From: Hyphomicrobiaceae bacterium
GTDB lineage: Bacteria > Pseudomonadota > Alphaproteobacteria > Rhizobiales > Xanthobacteraceae
Direction of reading: 5' to 3'
Length of the DNA: 60,808 nt
Assembly (NCBI GenBank): GCA_947472885.1
Contig: CANJBX010000019.1
Span: forward strand, 1-60,808
Shown piece after piece: positions 17,532 to 26,819 of the stretch; position 1 is the first letter of the stretch; every line of letters begins with the position of its first letter. Made by a program: the position numbers and the translations under genes. The notes below the pieces were generated by a model, which was given only the letters and a program-made list of their open reading frames with translations, had not been told where the DNA came from and did no database searches.

Positions 17532-20500
17532 ATGAGCTTGCGGCTTGCAAACGGCGCGGATCGGTCGATGGCATCCTCTTTCTCTCTTCCACATCGCGAA
17601 ACGCGCGTGCGCGGCGCCGGCGTCACCGCGGTGCTGGGGCCAACCAACACCGGCAAGACCCATCTCGCCATCGAGCGCATGGTGGCGCATTCGTCGGGGC
17701 TGATCGGGCTGCCGCTGCGGCTCTTGGCGCGCGAAGTCTATAACCGCATCGTCGAGAAAGTCGGTCCTGACGCCGTCGCGCTTGTCACCGGCGAAGAAAA
17801 AATCAAGCCAAAAAATCCACGCTTCTGGGTCTCGACCGTCGAGGCGATGCCGATCGAGCTTGATGTCGCGTTTGTCGCCATCGACGAAATCCAGATGTGT
17901 GCCGACTTCGAGCGCGGCCATGTGTTTACCGACCGCCTGCTGAATCGCCGGGGCCGCGAGGAAACGCTCCTGCTTGGCGCATCGACCATGCGGCCGATCA
18001 TCGAGCAACTGTTGCCCGGTGCGAACATCCTCAGCCGGCCGCGGCTGTCGATGCTGACGTTTGCCGGTGAGAAGAAGATCACGCGTCTGCCGCGCCGCTC
18101 GGCCATCGTCGCGTTCTCCGCGGATGAAGTTTATGCCATTGCCGAACTGATCCGCCGCCAGCGCGGCGGCGCGGCGGTTGTGCTGGGTGCATTGTCGCCT
18201 CGCACGCGCAACGCCCAGGTGGCGATGTATCAAAATGGCGACGTCGATTATCTCGTCGCCACCGACGCCATCGGCATGGGCCTCAATCTCGATGTCGATC
18301 ATGTCGCATTCGCATCCGACCGCAAATTCGACGGTTACCAGTTCCGCAAGCTGACGCCGTCGGAATTCGCGCAGGTTGCCGGCCGCGCCGGCCGCCACAT
18401 GCGCGATGGCACGTTTGGTTCGACCGGGCGCTGCCCGCCGTTCGACAACGAAATGGTGCACGCGCTGGAGAGCCATTCGTTCGATTCAGTAAAGGTGTTG
18501 CAGTGGCGCAACTCCAATCTGGACTTTGCTTCGGTTGGCGCCTTGCAGGCCTCGTTGGGCGCAGCGCCCACTTTGGCGGGTTTGACGCGTGCGCCTGTGG
18601 CAGAGGACGTTTTGGTACTCAATCACGCCTCGCGCGACGAAGCGGTGAGGGACAAGGCCAAGGGCCGCGCCGCCGTCGAGAGGCTATGGGAGGTCAGCCA
18701 AGTCCCGGACTACCGGCGAATTTCGCCCTCCGCGCATGCAGAACTTGTCACGACCCTCTATGGTTTTCTGATGCGGGAGGGTAGTGTCCCGGACGATTGG
18801 TTCTCTGCCCAGATCGCACAGGGCGACCGTACGGATGGCGGCATCGATACGCTGTCTGCACGCATCGCTCATATTAGGACGTGGACGTTTGTCGCAAATC
18901 GACTCGACTGGCTCAAAGATCCGCAACACTGGCAGGGTGTTGCGCGCGCAGTCGAAGATCGTTTATCGGATGCACTGCATGAACGCCTCGCGGAGCGATT
19001 TGTCGATCGCCGCACCAGCGTGTTGATGCGACGGCTCAAAGAAAACACAATGCTCGAAACTGAAATTAGCAAGACCGGCGATGTTGTAGTCGAAGGCCAC
19101 ACGATTGGCCGGCTCGAGGGGTTCCGCTTTGCGCCGGACGCCGCAGCCGGCGGCTCCGAAGCCAAGATGCTGTCGGGTGCGGCGCAAAAGGCGCTGGCCA
19201 GCGAGATCGAGGGACGTGCGACACGGCTGTCGCAGGCCCCGGACTCGCAGTTCGTGCTGGCATCGGACGGCACCATCCGCTGGATCGGCGAGGCGGTCGC
19301 CAAGCTGACGGCGGGCGACAACGTGCTGCGTCCGCGCGTGCGTATTCTCGCCGACGAGCATCTCACCGGCGCCTCGCAGGAAGCCGTGCAGACCCGGCTT
19401 GACCTGTGGACCCGTACCCATATCGAGCGTTCGCTCGGACCGCTGTTTGTCCTTGGCGCGGCTGAAGATATTACCGGCATCGGCCGCGGCATCGCCTATC
19501 AGGTTGTGGAGGCGCTTGGCGTGCTTGAACGCACGCAGGTCGCCAATGACGTCAAGACGCTCGATCAGGCTGCGCGCGCCACCTTGCGCAGCCACGGCGT
19601 GCGCTTCGGCGCCTATCACCTGTATGTGCCTTCGCTGTTGAAGCCCGGCCCGCGTTCGCTCGCGGCGCAACTGTGGGCGATGAAAAACGGCGACCCCGAG
19701 ATGAAGGGCCTCGACGATTTGCAGCGGCTCGCGTCGAGTGGCCGCACGTCGTTCCCGGTCGATAAGGAAGTGCCGCCCGCGCTGTTTCGCACCATCGGTT
19801 ATCGCGTGGCCGGTGAGCGCGCAGTGCGCGTCGATATTTTGGAGCGGCTTGCCGATCTGATCCGTCCGGCGATTGCCTGGCGTGCAGGAGCATCAGGCAC
19901 CAAGCCTGCAGGCTCTTTTGGTGGCGGCGGTTTTACGGTGACGCAGGCGATGACGTCGCTTACCGGATCGTCGGTTGAGGATTTCGCGTCGATCCTGCGC
20001 TCGCTCGGCTATCGCATGGAAAAGCGGCCGAAGCCGATTGAGGTTGTAGCGCCGACCGAGCCTGTGAATGCTGAAATCCCGACGGCGGAAGCCGGTGCGG
20101 GTGAAATCCCTGCGACGGATGGTGCTGGGGTCGATGTCGCTGCGCCGGATGCCGAGGTTACGGCGCCTGAGGTCACGACTGTGCCGGCTGCTCTTGAAGC
20201 GGTTGCCGAACCTGTGGTGGCTGAAGTGGCAGCGCCGGAAGCGGTTGCTGCGCCCGTGGAAGCTGGCACCGAGGCGCCTGCTGTGGAAGCCTCCGCTGCT
20301 GAAGCGCCCGCTGCTGACGCTGACGCGCCCGCCAAGCCTGCAACTGAAGAACCCAACCTGGTCGAAGTCTGGCGTCCCGGTGGCCGTTCCGAGGAACGCC
20401 GCCCGCCGCGCCGCCGTCGCCCGGAACGCAAGCCCAATGCTGTTGCTGCCAAACCCGCCGAGGGCTCGGCTGAAGCCCCTGCCGAAGGCGCAACTGCTGC

Positions 20501-20882
20501 CCCGGCGGGTGAGGGCGCGCCCGCGAATAACGAGCGTCACCATCGCCGGGGCGGCCGCAACCGCAACCGGCCCGAAGCTAATCGCCAGGAAGGCGGCAAG
20601 GATGGCGCGCAGGCCGCTACCCGTCCGCCGCGTACCGACAAGCGCCCCGAGCACGCCGCGCGTGGCGAACGTCCGCATGGCGAAGGCCGGGGGCCGCGTC
20701 GTGAAGGCAGTCGCCCGGAGCGTGGCGGCCGTCCTGACCGTGATCGTGGCGACCGTGGCGGACCAAAGCCGCGCGAGTGGTCGTCTTCGGAAAACCGCCG
20801 CAACGAGCCGGACCCGAATTCGCCGTTCGCCAAACTCGCCGCGCTCAAGGCGCAGCTCGAAGATCCCAAGGGACGTTCGTGA
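17532..20882 (+). CDS. Suv3-like DEAD/DExH RNA helicase with long disordered tail
   Basis: A superfamily 2 helicase of the Suv3/Mgs type. Motif I is GPTNTGKTH, motif II is DEIQ, motif III LLGASTM, and motif VI QVAGRAGRH, all within the first 300 or so residues. The family unwinds RNA and in mitochondria partners with a degradosome. The remaining body to about residue 815 is the Suv3-like C-terminal region. The last 300 or so residues are low complexity: first Ala/Pro/Glu/Val repeats, then an Arg/Gly/Pro-rich basic segment. That tail may bind RNA or condense. Start: ATG at 17532 (MSLRLANGA) is chosen; a GTG at 17487 and an ATG at 17568 are alternatives. The next gene encodes an S4 RNA-binding protein, consistent with an RNA-related unit. 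Confidence 0.88.
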   Translation: MSLRLANGADRSMASSFSLPHRETRVRGAGVTAVLGPTNTGKTHLAIERMVAHSSGLIGLPLRLLAREVYNRIVEKVGPDAVALVTGEEKIKPKNPRFWVSTVEAMPIELDVAFVAIDEIQMCADFERGHVFTDRLLNRRGREETLLLGASTMRPIIEQLLPGANILSRPRLSMLTFAGEKKITRLPRRSAIVAFSADEVYAIAELIRRQRGGAAVVLGALSPRTRNAQVAMYQNGDVDYLVATDAIGMGLNLDVDHVAFASDRKFDGYQFRKLTPSEFAQVAGRAGRHMRDGTFGSTGRCPPFDNEMVHALESHSFDSVKVLQWRNSNLDFASVGALQASLGAAPTLAGLTRAPVAEDVLVLNHASRDEAVRDKAKGRAAVERLWEVSQVPDYRRISPSAHAELVTTLYGFLMREGSVPDDWFSAQIAQGDRTDGGIDTLSARIAHIRTWTFVANRLDWLKDPQHWQGVARAVEDRLSDALHERLAERFVDRRTSVLMRRLKENTMLETEISKTGDVVVEGHTIGRLEGFRFAPDAAAGGSEAKMLSGAAQKALASEIEGRATRLSQAPDSQFVLASDGTIRWIGEAVAKLTAGDNVLRPRVRILADEHLTGASQEAVQTRLDLWTRTHIERSLGPLFVLGAAEDITGIGRGIAYQVVEALGVLERTQVANDVKTLDQAARATLRSHGVRFGAYHLYVPSLLKPGPRSLAAQLWAMKNGDPEMKGLDDLQRLASSGRTSFPVDKEVPPALFRTIGYRVAGERAVRVDILERLADLIRPAIAWRAGASGTKPAGSFGGGGFTVTQAMTSLTGSSVEDFASILRSLGYRMEKRPKPIEVVAPTEPVNAEIPTAEAGAGEIPATDGAGVDVAAPDAEVTAPEVTTVPAALEAVAEPVVAEVAAPEAVAAPVEAGTEAPAVEASAAEAPAADADAPAKPATEEPNLVEVWRPGGRSEERRPPRRRRPERKPNAVAAKPAEGSAEAPAEGATAAPAGEGAPANNERHHRRGGRNRNRPEANRQEGGKDGAQAATRPPRTDKRPEHAARGERPHGEGRGPRREGSRPERGGRPDRDRGDRGGPKPREWSSSENRRNEPDPNSPFAKLAALKAQLEDPKGRS

Positions 20883-20933
20883 TTTACGCCGGCGCGGCTT
20901 GCTCCGGCACACCGGGCAACGCGTAGGTCCGCC

Positions 20934-21329
20934 TTGGCGGCAGAACCCGCACAGGACAAGCAACGCATCGACAAGTGGCTGTGGCATGCGCGGGTTGTGC
21001 GCACACGCAGCGCCGCGGCCACGCTCGTCACAACGGGTCTGGTGCGTTTGAATGGCGTGCGCATCGACGCTGCCAGCCGCGCGGTGAAAGCCGACGACGT
21101 CATTACCGTTGCGCTCGATCGCGTCGTGAAGGTCCTGAAGGTGCGCGGCTTTGCGGAGCGCCGTGGCGACGCTGCGCTGGCGCAGACGCTCTACGAGGAT
21201 CTCACGCCGCCGCCACCGCCGCCTGGAACACGCCCCGCGCCGGTTGCCGAACGCGATCCCGGCGCGTCACGCCCGACCAAGCGCGACCGCCGCGCCATCG
21301 ACAAGTTTACCGGCGGCGAAGGCTGCTGA
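20934..21329 (+). CDS. S4-domain RNA-binding protein (Hsp15-like)
   Basis: A 131-residue protein with an S4 RNA-binding domain at the start: RIDKWLWHARVVRTRSAAATLV, followed by GLVRLNGVRID. This is the Hsp15/HslR type, which in E. coli binds stalled 50S subunits carrying a nascent chain. The C-terminal half is a proline-rich stretch (six prolines in a row near residue 90) and a basic tail ending IDKFTGGEGC. The start is a TTG at 20934, which gives a sensible N-terminus. It follows the helicase gene after 51 bases on the same strand and probably shares its transcript. Confidence 0.88.
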   Translation: MAAEPAQDKQRIDKWLWHARVVRTRSAAATLVTTGLVRLNGVRIDAASRAVKADDVITVALDRVVKVLKVRGFAERRGDAALAQTLYEDLTPPPPPPGTRPAPVAERDPGASRPTKRDRRAIDKFTGGEGC

Positions 21330-21459
21330 GCCTGCGCGGCAGGTCTGCCGTGATATTTGCTGGCTGCGTTGCGGGCGCTTGTCTTGCTTGCAGCAAACGC
21401 GTCCATAGGTTAGCAAACCGGGTCGAAATAGGCCGGATTTTGCGCGGCCGGAGCGGGCA

Positions 21460-21798
21460 ATGACCTACATCGTCAACGAGAGCTGCATTAAGTGCAAATA
21501 CATGGACTGCGTGGAAGTTTGTCCTGTGGACTGCTTCTACGAAGGTGAAAACATGCTCGTCATCCATCCTGACGAGTGCATCGATTGCGGCGTCTGCGAG
21601 CCCGAGTGCCCCGCCGAAGCGATCAAGCCGGATACCGAGCCGGGCATCGAGAAGTGGCTCAACGTCAATGCGGAGTTCGCCAAGACCTGGCCGAACATCA
21701 CCGTGAAGCGGGACGGGCCTGCCGACGGCAAGGAGTGGGAAGGTGTCGAAGGTAAATTCGACAAGTATTTCTCGCCCGAGCCGGGCACGGGCGACTAG
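21460..21798 (+). CDS. fdxA: 7Fe-8S/4Fe-4S-type ferredoxin FdxA
   Basis: Small electron carrier of 112 residues. Two cluster-binding regions are present: [18 protein letters not shown] in the N-terminal 30 residues and [12 protein letters not shown] near 42-53. The first has an altered spacing typical of the seven-iron FdxA ferredoxins, the second a full four-cysteine set. The C-terminal 50 residues ([18 protein letters not shown]) are the extra helix seen in alphaproteobacterial FdxA. It is 130 bp after the S4 gene and upstream of carD, a pairing common in this order. Redox partner unknown. Confidence 0.94.
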   Translation: MTYIVNESCIKCKYMDCVEVCPVDCFYEGENMLVIHPDECIDCGVCEPECPAEAIKPDTEPGIEKWLNVNAEFAKTWPNITVKRDGPADGKEWEGVEGKFDKYFSPEPGTGD

Positions 21799-22118
21799 GC
21801 GGTAAAACCGGCCAGGGTGTTTGCCCCTTGAAAAGTGCGGCAATCCGCCGGTCATTCGGCCTTTTTGCTGCTTTCTTGACTATTGTTAACCTAATTTAAC
21901 GATCCCGGGGCCGGAAACAGCCCTGATCTGCCGTTTTGCAGTGCCGTAAGGCTTTGATTCTGGCGGAATTTGTGCTATATACAACCATACAATGAACTAC
22001 GGAATGTAGTGGCCTACGCAAAGTAGCAAAACTGCAGAAATTGTAGCGCTGTTCGAGAGAGCTCCCTTCTGGGGGCCTATTTTTTCGGACCATCCAGGGA
22101 AACGGTTCAAACAGGGGC
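21799..22118 (+). other. Gap between fdxA and carD with possible promoter and small RNA
   Basis: No protein gene is called here. The stretch contains a TTGACTATT-type and a CTATATAC-type motif (about 21874 and 21973) that could be promoter elements, an A/T-rich segment and a hairpin with a T-run ending near 22088. These could make a short transcript or the leader of carD. I cannot match it to a known RNA family by eye. Confidence 0.35.
22057..22089 (+). terminator. Possible terminator or attenuator upstream of carD
   Basis: An AGCTCCC/GGGGGCCT stem with one mismatch, then a run of six T. It lies in the leader of carD, where it could end a small RNA or attenuate carD. The fold is my manual reading and unverified. 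Confidence 0.4.
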
Positions 22119-22334
22119 GTGAAGTTCCACGCAATCGCAGTGGCAGGAAAAACGCGACATAAGTCCAGTAAAGCCGGGTCTACCACCAAGACCAAGGCCA
22201 AGAAGTCCGCCAAACCTGCGTCGGCCGCCAGCCGCCGTAGGGTCCCAGTAGCGTCCCGCGGTGATCGCCGTGGTGCCGCCCCCGTGGCCAAGCCGGCCGG
22301 CCGCAAGCCGGACGGGCAAGGAGTTTCCCAGGTA

Positions 22335-22901
22335 ATGACCGTCAAGAAGACCACCCAACGTCATGGTTTCAAGACCAACGAATTCATTGTCTATCCGGCG
22401 CATGGCGTGGGGCAGATTTTGGCGATCGAGGAACAGGAAGTTGCGGGCCTTAAGCTCGAACTGTTCGTCATCAATTTCATCAAAGACAAAATGACGTTGC
22501 GTGTTCCCACGACCAAGGTCGTGTCGGTCGGCATGCGCAAGCTCGCGGACGCTCCGGCGGTCAAGCGCGCCATCGAAACCCTCAAGGGCCGTGCCCGCGT
22601 CAAGCGCACCATGTGGTCGCGCCGCGCGCAGGAATACGAAGCAAAGATCAACTCGGGCAACATCGTCGCCATCGCCGAAGTGGTACGCGACCTGTTTCGC
22701 TCGGACACCCAGCCTGAGCAGTCCTACTCCGAGCGTCAGCTTTACGAAGCAGCGCTCGACCGGCTCTCTCGCGAAATCTCGGCGGTGCAGCGCATCACCG
22801 AGACCGAAGCGGTGAAGGAAATCGAAGCAGCGCTCGCCAAGGGTCCGCGCCGCGGCGCGGCCAAGGCCGAGGAAGCTGTCGTCGAGGAAGAAGCGGCCTG
22901 A
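22335..22901 (+). CDS. carD: CarD-family transcription regulator
   Basis: CarD/CdnL proteins bind RNA polymerase beta through their N-terminal Tudor-like domain and stabilise open promoter complexes, for example at rRNA genes. The domain starts at FKTNEFIVYPAHGVGQILAIEEQE and continues to LRVPTTKVVSVGMR; the helical C-terminal domain follows (VKRTMWSRRAQEYEAKINSG and so on). The tail is acidic and Ala-rich. The ATG at 22335, with an AAGGAG at 22318-22323, gives the normal 188 residues. The frame is open upstream to an ATG at 22119, which would add 72 residues rich in Lys, Ala, Ser and Arg with no conserved feature visible. A terminator follows. Confidence 0.92.
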   Translation: MTVKKTTQRHGFKTNEFIVYPAHGVGQILAIEEQEVAGLKLELFVINFIKDKMTLRVPTTKVVSVGMRKLADAPAVKRAIETLKGRARVKRTMWSRRAQEYEAKINSGNIVAIAEVVRDLFRSDTQPEQSYSERQLYEAALDRLSREISAVQRITETEAVKEIEAALAKGPRRGAAKAEEAVVEEEAA

Positions 22902-22939
22902 ATTACTCCGCAATCTTCTGAAGAATAAAAAAGCCCGGC

Positions 22940-22966
22940 AAAGCCCGGCAGCGATGCCGGGCTTTT
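22940..22966 (+). terminator. Rho-independent terminator after carD
   Basis: AAAGCCCGGCA/TGCCGGGCTTTTT stem with a short loop and a T-run, 40 bases past the carD stop. The left arm is preceded by a duplicate of itself (AAGCCCGGCA twice), which could allow an alternative fold. Confidence 0.85.
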
Positions 22967-22988
22967 TCGTTTTGTGTTCTTGTTTGCG

Positions 22989-23018
22989 CGTCATGCCCGC
23001 GCGGATTCGGGCATGACG
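22989..23018. repeat. Palindrome, half of a family B element
   Basis: CGTCATGCCCG/CGGGCATGACG inverted repeat of 30 bp. The arms match the ends of the 89-bp elements at 47792-47880 and 49926-50014, so this looks like a shortened relative. It lies just past the end of the minus-strand TctC-type receptor gene. Confidence 0.65.
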
Positions 23019-23034
23019 TGCGCAGGTGTTAGGC

Positions 23035-24003
23035 TTATTGCGGCTCGATCTTGCCGAGCTTCACATAGCCATCCCAATCCTTGATTTCCTTTTCGATCAG
23101 CGCCTTGGTTTCTGCGAGCGTTGCGGTCCACGGTTCTGCGCCGTTCTTGGCGAGGAATTCCTTGGTTTCCGGGTCCTTGCCGATTTGGGTCCACCAGGCG
23201 CTGAGCTTTTCGACGATTGCCGGCGGCGTGCCGGCCGGGACGGCCGTGACCCACCACAGGTTCATGTCGATGTCGAGGATGCCGGCTTCCTTTGCGGTCG
23301 GAATATCCGGCAATGCGGAAATGCGCTTGCCGGTCGAGATCGCGAGCGGCTTGAATTTACCTTCGCGGATGCGCGCAAGACCGAACACCGGATCGGCCCA
23401 AACCCAATCGAGCGTGCCTGACATCATATCGTTGAGGAAGTCCGCGCTGGTCTTGTAGCCGACCTGAACGGTGTTGAGGCCGGCGCTCTTCTTGTAGGCC
23501 TCGCCGAGGATCAGCGCCGGGTTGTTGGTGGTCGGATACGAGGCCTTGTCGCCCTTCGCCTTCATCGCTGCCGTGAGATCGGCGACGGTCTTGTATGGCT
23601 TGTCGGCCGGCACCACCAGCATGAAGCCCTGACTGACCAGCGGCGAGACGTAGATGAAGTCCTTGCGCGGATCGGTCGGCGGCTTTTTGAACAGGTAAAG
23701 CGGCGAGCCGAACGAATCCGAGCCGCCGATGAAGATCGTGTAACCGTCGGGCTTCGAGCGTGCGACGTATTCGGTCGCGATGCTGGAATTGGCGCCGGGC
23801 TTGTTCTCGACCAGCACCGAAACCTTTGTCGCCAGCGACAGCTTGTTGGCGAAGAAGCGCGCGTAGACGTCGGCGCCCGAGCCTGCCGGAAAACCGACCA
23901 CGACGTGGATGTCCTGCTTCGGATAATCCTGGCTCTGCGCAGCGACTGGCGCCAGAATGGCGGCAGACAGCAGCGCGATTGTGCCTGTCAGAATTCGTTT
24001 CAT
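23035..24003 (-). CDS. Tripartite tricarboxylate transporter substrate-binding protein (Bug/TctC family)
   Basis: A 322-residue periplasmic receptor. It has a signal peptide (about 1-25, ending VAAQSQ) followed by YPKQDIHVVVGFPAGSGADVYARFFA, the classic Bug opening, and later GNPA/PDGYTIFIGG- and PDIPTAKEAG-like motifs. Bug proteins capture carboxylates or similar small acids for TctAB carriers. No tctA or tctB gene is adjacent, so it is an orphan receptor, which is typical for the many Bug genes of this group. The closest relative in this window is the receptor at 35051, with which it shares the FPAGSGADVY motif. The start ATG has a good GGTGGGGTG upstream. Ligand unknown. Confidence 0.9.
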   Translation of the reverse strand: MKRILTGTIALLSAAILAPVAAQSQDYPKQDIHVVVGFPAGSGADVYARFFANKLSLATKVSVLVENKPGANSSIATEYVARSKPDGYTIFIGGSDSFGSPLYLFKKPPTDPRKDFIYVSPLVSQGFMLVVPADKPYKTVADLTAAMKAKGDKASYPTTNNPALILGEAYKKSAGLNTVQVGYKTSADFLNDMMSGTLDWVWADPVFGLARIREGKFKPLAISTGKRISALPDIPTAKEAGILDIDMNLWWVTAVPAGTPPAIVEKLSAWWTQIGKDPETKEFLAKNGAEPWTATLAETKALIEKEIKDWDGYVKLGKIEPQ

Positions 24004-24267
24004 ATCACCCCACCTTGGTTACGCGGCGATCTTGCCGCACGAGAAATTTCCATCCCTGTTCAGATTCAGACTTTCCGTGAATCTGCATATTTTGGTTTGC
24101 CGGCGCGATTCCGGGCCGGCTTCACCGATGCGTAATTTTGACACTGCAAATGGCCAACCGTCCAGCAGCGAGTGGCTGTGACGGATTGCTGCGGCAAAAA
24201 ATCGGAATAGTTATAAAGGATAAGTATTCGTGCCCACCGAGCGCCCACCGGGCTTGCATTGGGTGGG

Positions 24268-25782
24268 CTACTCGACCAGCACCTTGACCTGTTCGCCCGC
24301 TTTGAGCCGGGCGGTCTGCGCCAGCCCGTTGTGGACGCGGAAACGCGCGGTGGCATGATCGGAATGGGCCATGTGACGGGCGGCGATGCTTTCGGGCGTC
24401 TCGCCGGCCCTGACCGTGAGCACCTTGATCCGCAGCGGGCGGGCAGTCTGGATTTCAGCCGTGCTGAGCCGCCGGAACGTGTCGATGGAGGCGCGGAACT
24501 GGACGTCGGTTTCCGGCGTGAAGCGCTTGGCTGCGTAGATGAAGCGATAGATGTCGCTGCCGAAGCGCACGACATAAAGCCGGAAAGACCATTCCTGGCC
24601 CTTGGCGGTAGCAGTCGCGGCCGGGAAGCCGTTGATCGTGACATCCTGCACCGTTCCCGGATCGACGTTGTCGAGCCATCCGGAAGTGAGGTACGCGCCG
24701 AGCGTCTGCCCCGCCGGAACGCTCACAACGTCGAGCCGCATCGCGGCATCGCCGCCGTCCCTCACGCCCAGCACTGCCTGCGCGGTGTTGTCGAGCGCAT
24801 AGCCTTCCGGCGCGATGAAGGTGAAGGCGAGGCGCGGGTGGACGAACTTCCTGCCGCGCACAAAGCCTTCCGCCGGATCCTCGCCATAGATAATGCCATT
24901 GAGGCGCGCGAGATAGACGTTGCGGTCACGCTCGCCCGCGCCGGGGCCGGAATACTGCCGCGCATTGAGCTGCGCATTGCTGACGCGTTCGGGTGTTGCC
25001 GGGTGGGTGGAAGTAAAGTCGAAGGCGCGCGGATCGGGGCCGTTGGCGCCGGCCTTGAGTTCGGCGTTGCGGCCCATCGAGGCGAGGAAGCGCGACGCGC
25101 CGTAAGGGTCGTAGCCGGCGCGCGCGGCAATGCCGACGCCGATACCATCGGCTTCCAGTTCCTGCGCACGCGAGAAGCTTGCCAGCGCGATCTTGGATTT
25201 CGCCAGCGCCAGCGCGCCGGACATCGGATCGCTCAGCACATCGGTGACGACGTTTGACACCATCGCGGCATGCTTCGCCTGGTCGGCGCGGATGGCGGCG
25301 TGGTCGGCGATCACATGCGCCATTTCGTGCGACAGCACCGACGCGAGTTCCGACGTGTCGTTGGCAAGCGCCAGCAGGCCGCGCGTGACGTAAAGCTGGC
25401 CGGAGGGCAGCGCGAAGGCATTGATGGCAGGCGAGTTGAGAATGGTGACGCGATACTTCGCTTCGGGCCGCTCCGACGCCGCCACCAGACGATCGACGAT
25501 CTGCGTCACCGTCGCTTCAAGTTTCGGATCGTTATAAGCGCCGCCATAGGCCGCGAGGATGCGCTGGTGTTCGCGCGAAATGGGCGGCTGCACCTGCGCC
25601 ATCTGCCGGGACACATCGGGCAGGATGACTTCACGGTCGCCGGGATTGCCGGCGCATCCGGCGAGGGTCAGGGCAAAGACCAGCGCCACCAGCGCGCCGT
25701 CCGGCGCGCAACGCCGAAGCTCACGTGGGCCTGACGCCAGCTGCAAAGCCTGTGAACCGGAGGTCGTCAAATCCACACCCAA
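24268..25782 (-). CDS. M48-family zinc metalloprotease lipoprotein with LysM-like domain
   Basis: Periplasmic protease of the BepA/LoiP type. The zinc site HEMAHVIADH is at 152-161, with HExxH complete, and the third ligand region QELEADGIGV follows at about 207. A lipobox TLAGC puts the lipidated Cys at 43. The C-terminal segment (LRIKVLTVRAGETPESIAARH to the end) looks like a degenerate LysM or related peptidoglycan-binding domain. The family handles outer-membrane protein quality control. The start is uncertain: the TTG at 25782 begins the frame, and no Shine-Dalgarno is clear; a GTG two codons later is equally possible. No neighbour shares the transcript. Confidence 0.88.
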   Translation of the reverse strand: MGVDLTTSGSQALQLASGPRELRRCAPDGALVALVFALTLAGCAGNPGDREVILPDVSRQMAQVQPPISREHQRILAAYGGAYNDPKLEATVTQIVDRLVAASERPEAKYRVTILNSPAINAFALPSGQLYVTRGLLALANDTSELASVLSHEMAHVIADHAAIRADQAKHAAMVSNVVTDVLSDPMSGALALAKSKIALASFSRAQELEADGIGVGIAARAGYDPYGASRFLASMGRNAELKAGANGPDPRAFDFTSTHPATPERVSNAQLNARQYSGPGAGERDRNVYLARLNGIIYGEDPAEGFVRGRKFVHPRLAFTFIAPEGYALDNTAQAVLGVRDGGDAAMRLDVVSVPAGQTLGAYLTSGWLDNVDPGTVQDVTINGFPAATATAKGQEWSFRLYVVRFGSDIYRFIYAAKRFTPETDVQFRASIDTFRRLSTAEIQTARPLRIKVLTVRAGETPESIAARHMAHSDHATARFRVHNGLAQTARLKAGEQVKVLVE

Positions 25783-25943
25783 AACCCAAAAGCCAAGGTC
25801 ACTCTAGCCGGTTGAAAGGAGCCGGTAAAAGTCTGCGCCGGAAACCTTAAATTGGTCTAACGCTCTGATTTTTGCGCCATTTGATCCCGCGTGCGGCTGC
25901 CAACCGCGGCAAAAATGCGACGCTGCCTCATTCGGGGATGGCC

Positions 25944-26735
25944 CTAGTCAGCGATTTCGATTTGCTCGGGCAGGGCCGCCTCGATCCACGGCCCGCCGCG
26001 CTCCTCGATCCAGCCCCGCACCCGCACGCTGCGGCCTTCGAGCTTTTTCGGCTCCAGGCCCGCGTCGATGAACTTGCGCGCATTGCGTTTCAGGATGGTG
26101 ACGGTGAAGTCCTCGCTCCAGCGCCGGCCGAAGTTCACATAGACCGTGCCGCCGCTTTCGCGCACCGAAACGACCTTGCCTTCGACGACGCCAAATTGTC
26201 CCTGCGAGGCCATCAGCGCCGAAGAATTTTGTGCCCGCATGGTGTTGCGTGCGGCTTCGCTCCACAGGCCGCGCTTTTGCGCGCGCGCGGCGCGCTCGGC
26301 TTTGAGCAGCGCCGCCATGCAGGCGTCGTCGTCATCGCGCGGAGCGGCGAACGCGAGTCCTTGCGCGGCCAGCAAAGCCTCGACGGATTGTTCTGCGATG
26401 AAGGCGCGCATGTTCAGACGGCCATAGCGATCCGTCGCGGGCACGAGCGGGCTCAATGCGATTTCGCGCCCCAAGATAAATGCCGAGAGCGTTGTCTGCG
26501 CCGCGGGCGTCGGTGCTTCAAGCGCCGGGAGACGCACTTCGCGGCCATCGGCAAGCATGAAAGTCCGTCCGTCGCTGACGGATTTGACCGAAGCCATGAT
26601 GGGATTACGCGGCGTACAGACCTTGTCTTGCGCAAGCGCCGCGCTGCTGCCTGCACCGATCAATGCAAACGCCAGCGTGTGTAAAAACACGCGTGTACGT
26701 TGCGTATGCTTGTGCCGGGTCTGCGAAGGGTTCAT
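25944..26735 (-). CDS. Exported thermonuclease-like (SNase) protein
   Basis: A 263-residue protein with a signal peptide (RTRVFLHTLAFALIGAGSSAALAQ) and one staphylococcal-nuclease-like domain (about 45-155). The family's catalytic arginine/glutamate pair is suggested by REVRLPALEAP, and the second arginine by DRYGRLNM; the domain order is right but the loop around the calcium site is not clearly conserved, so activity is uncertain. The C-terminal 100 residues form a second beta-rich domain (VVEGKVVSVRESGGTVYVNFG), of OB-fold appearance. Relatives occur through Rhizobiales as 'thermonuclease family protein'. Monocistronic. Confidence 0.78.
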   Translation of the reverse strand: MNPSQTRHKHTQRTRVFLHTLAFALIGAGSSAALAQDKVCTPRNPIMASVKSVSDGRTFMLADGREVRLPALEAPTPAAQTTLSAFILGREIALSPLVPATDRYGRLNMRAFIAEQSVEALLAAQGLAFAAPRDDDDACMAALLKAERAARAQKRGLWSEAARNTMRAQNSSALMASQGQFGVVEGKVVSVRESGGTVYVNFGRRWSEDFTVTILKRNARKFIDAGLEPKKLEGRSVRVRGWIEERGGPWIEAALPEQIEIAD

Positions 26736-26819
26736 CGCTACACCGCGTTTGCCGGTGCCATGCTAGCGCGCCACGGCGCGGGTTGGTGCCAAAAGAACAC
26801 GGGCGGGGAGGAATTGTGA

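Noticed and set aside
19893-20987. A 364-codon minus-strand frame opposite the helicase tail
   Set aside because: The tail codons of the helicase are GC-periodic, which opens the antisense frame; no motif was found.
24004-24267. A gene between the TctC-type receptor and the M48 protease
   Set aside because: Only shadow frames are present; no ribosome site or motif. I see nothing else in this gap.
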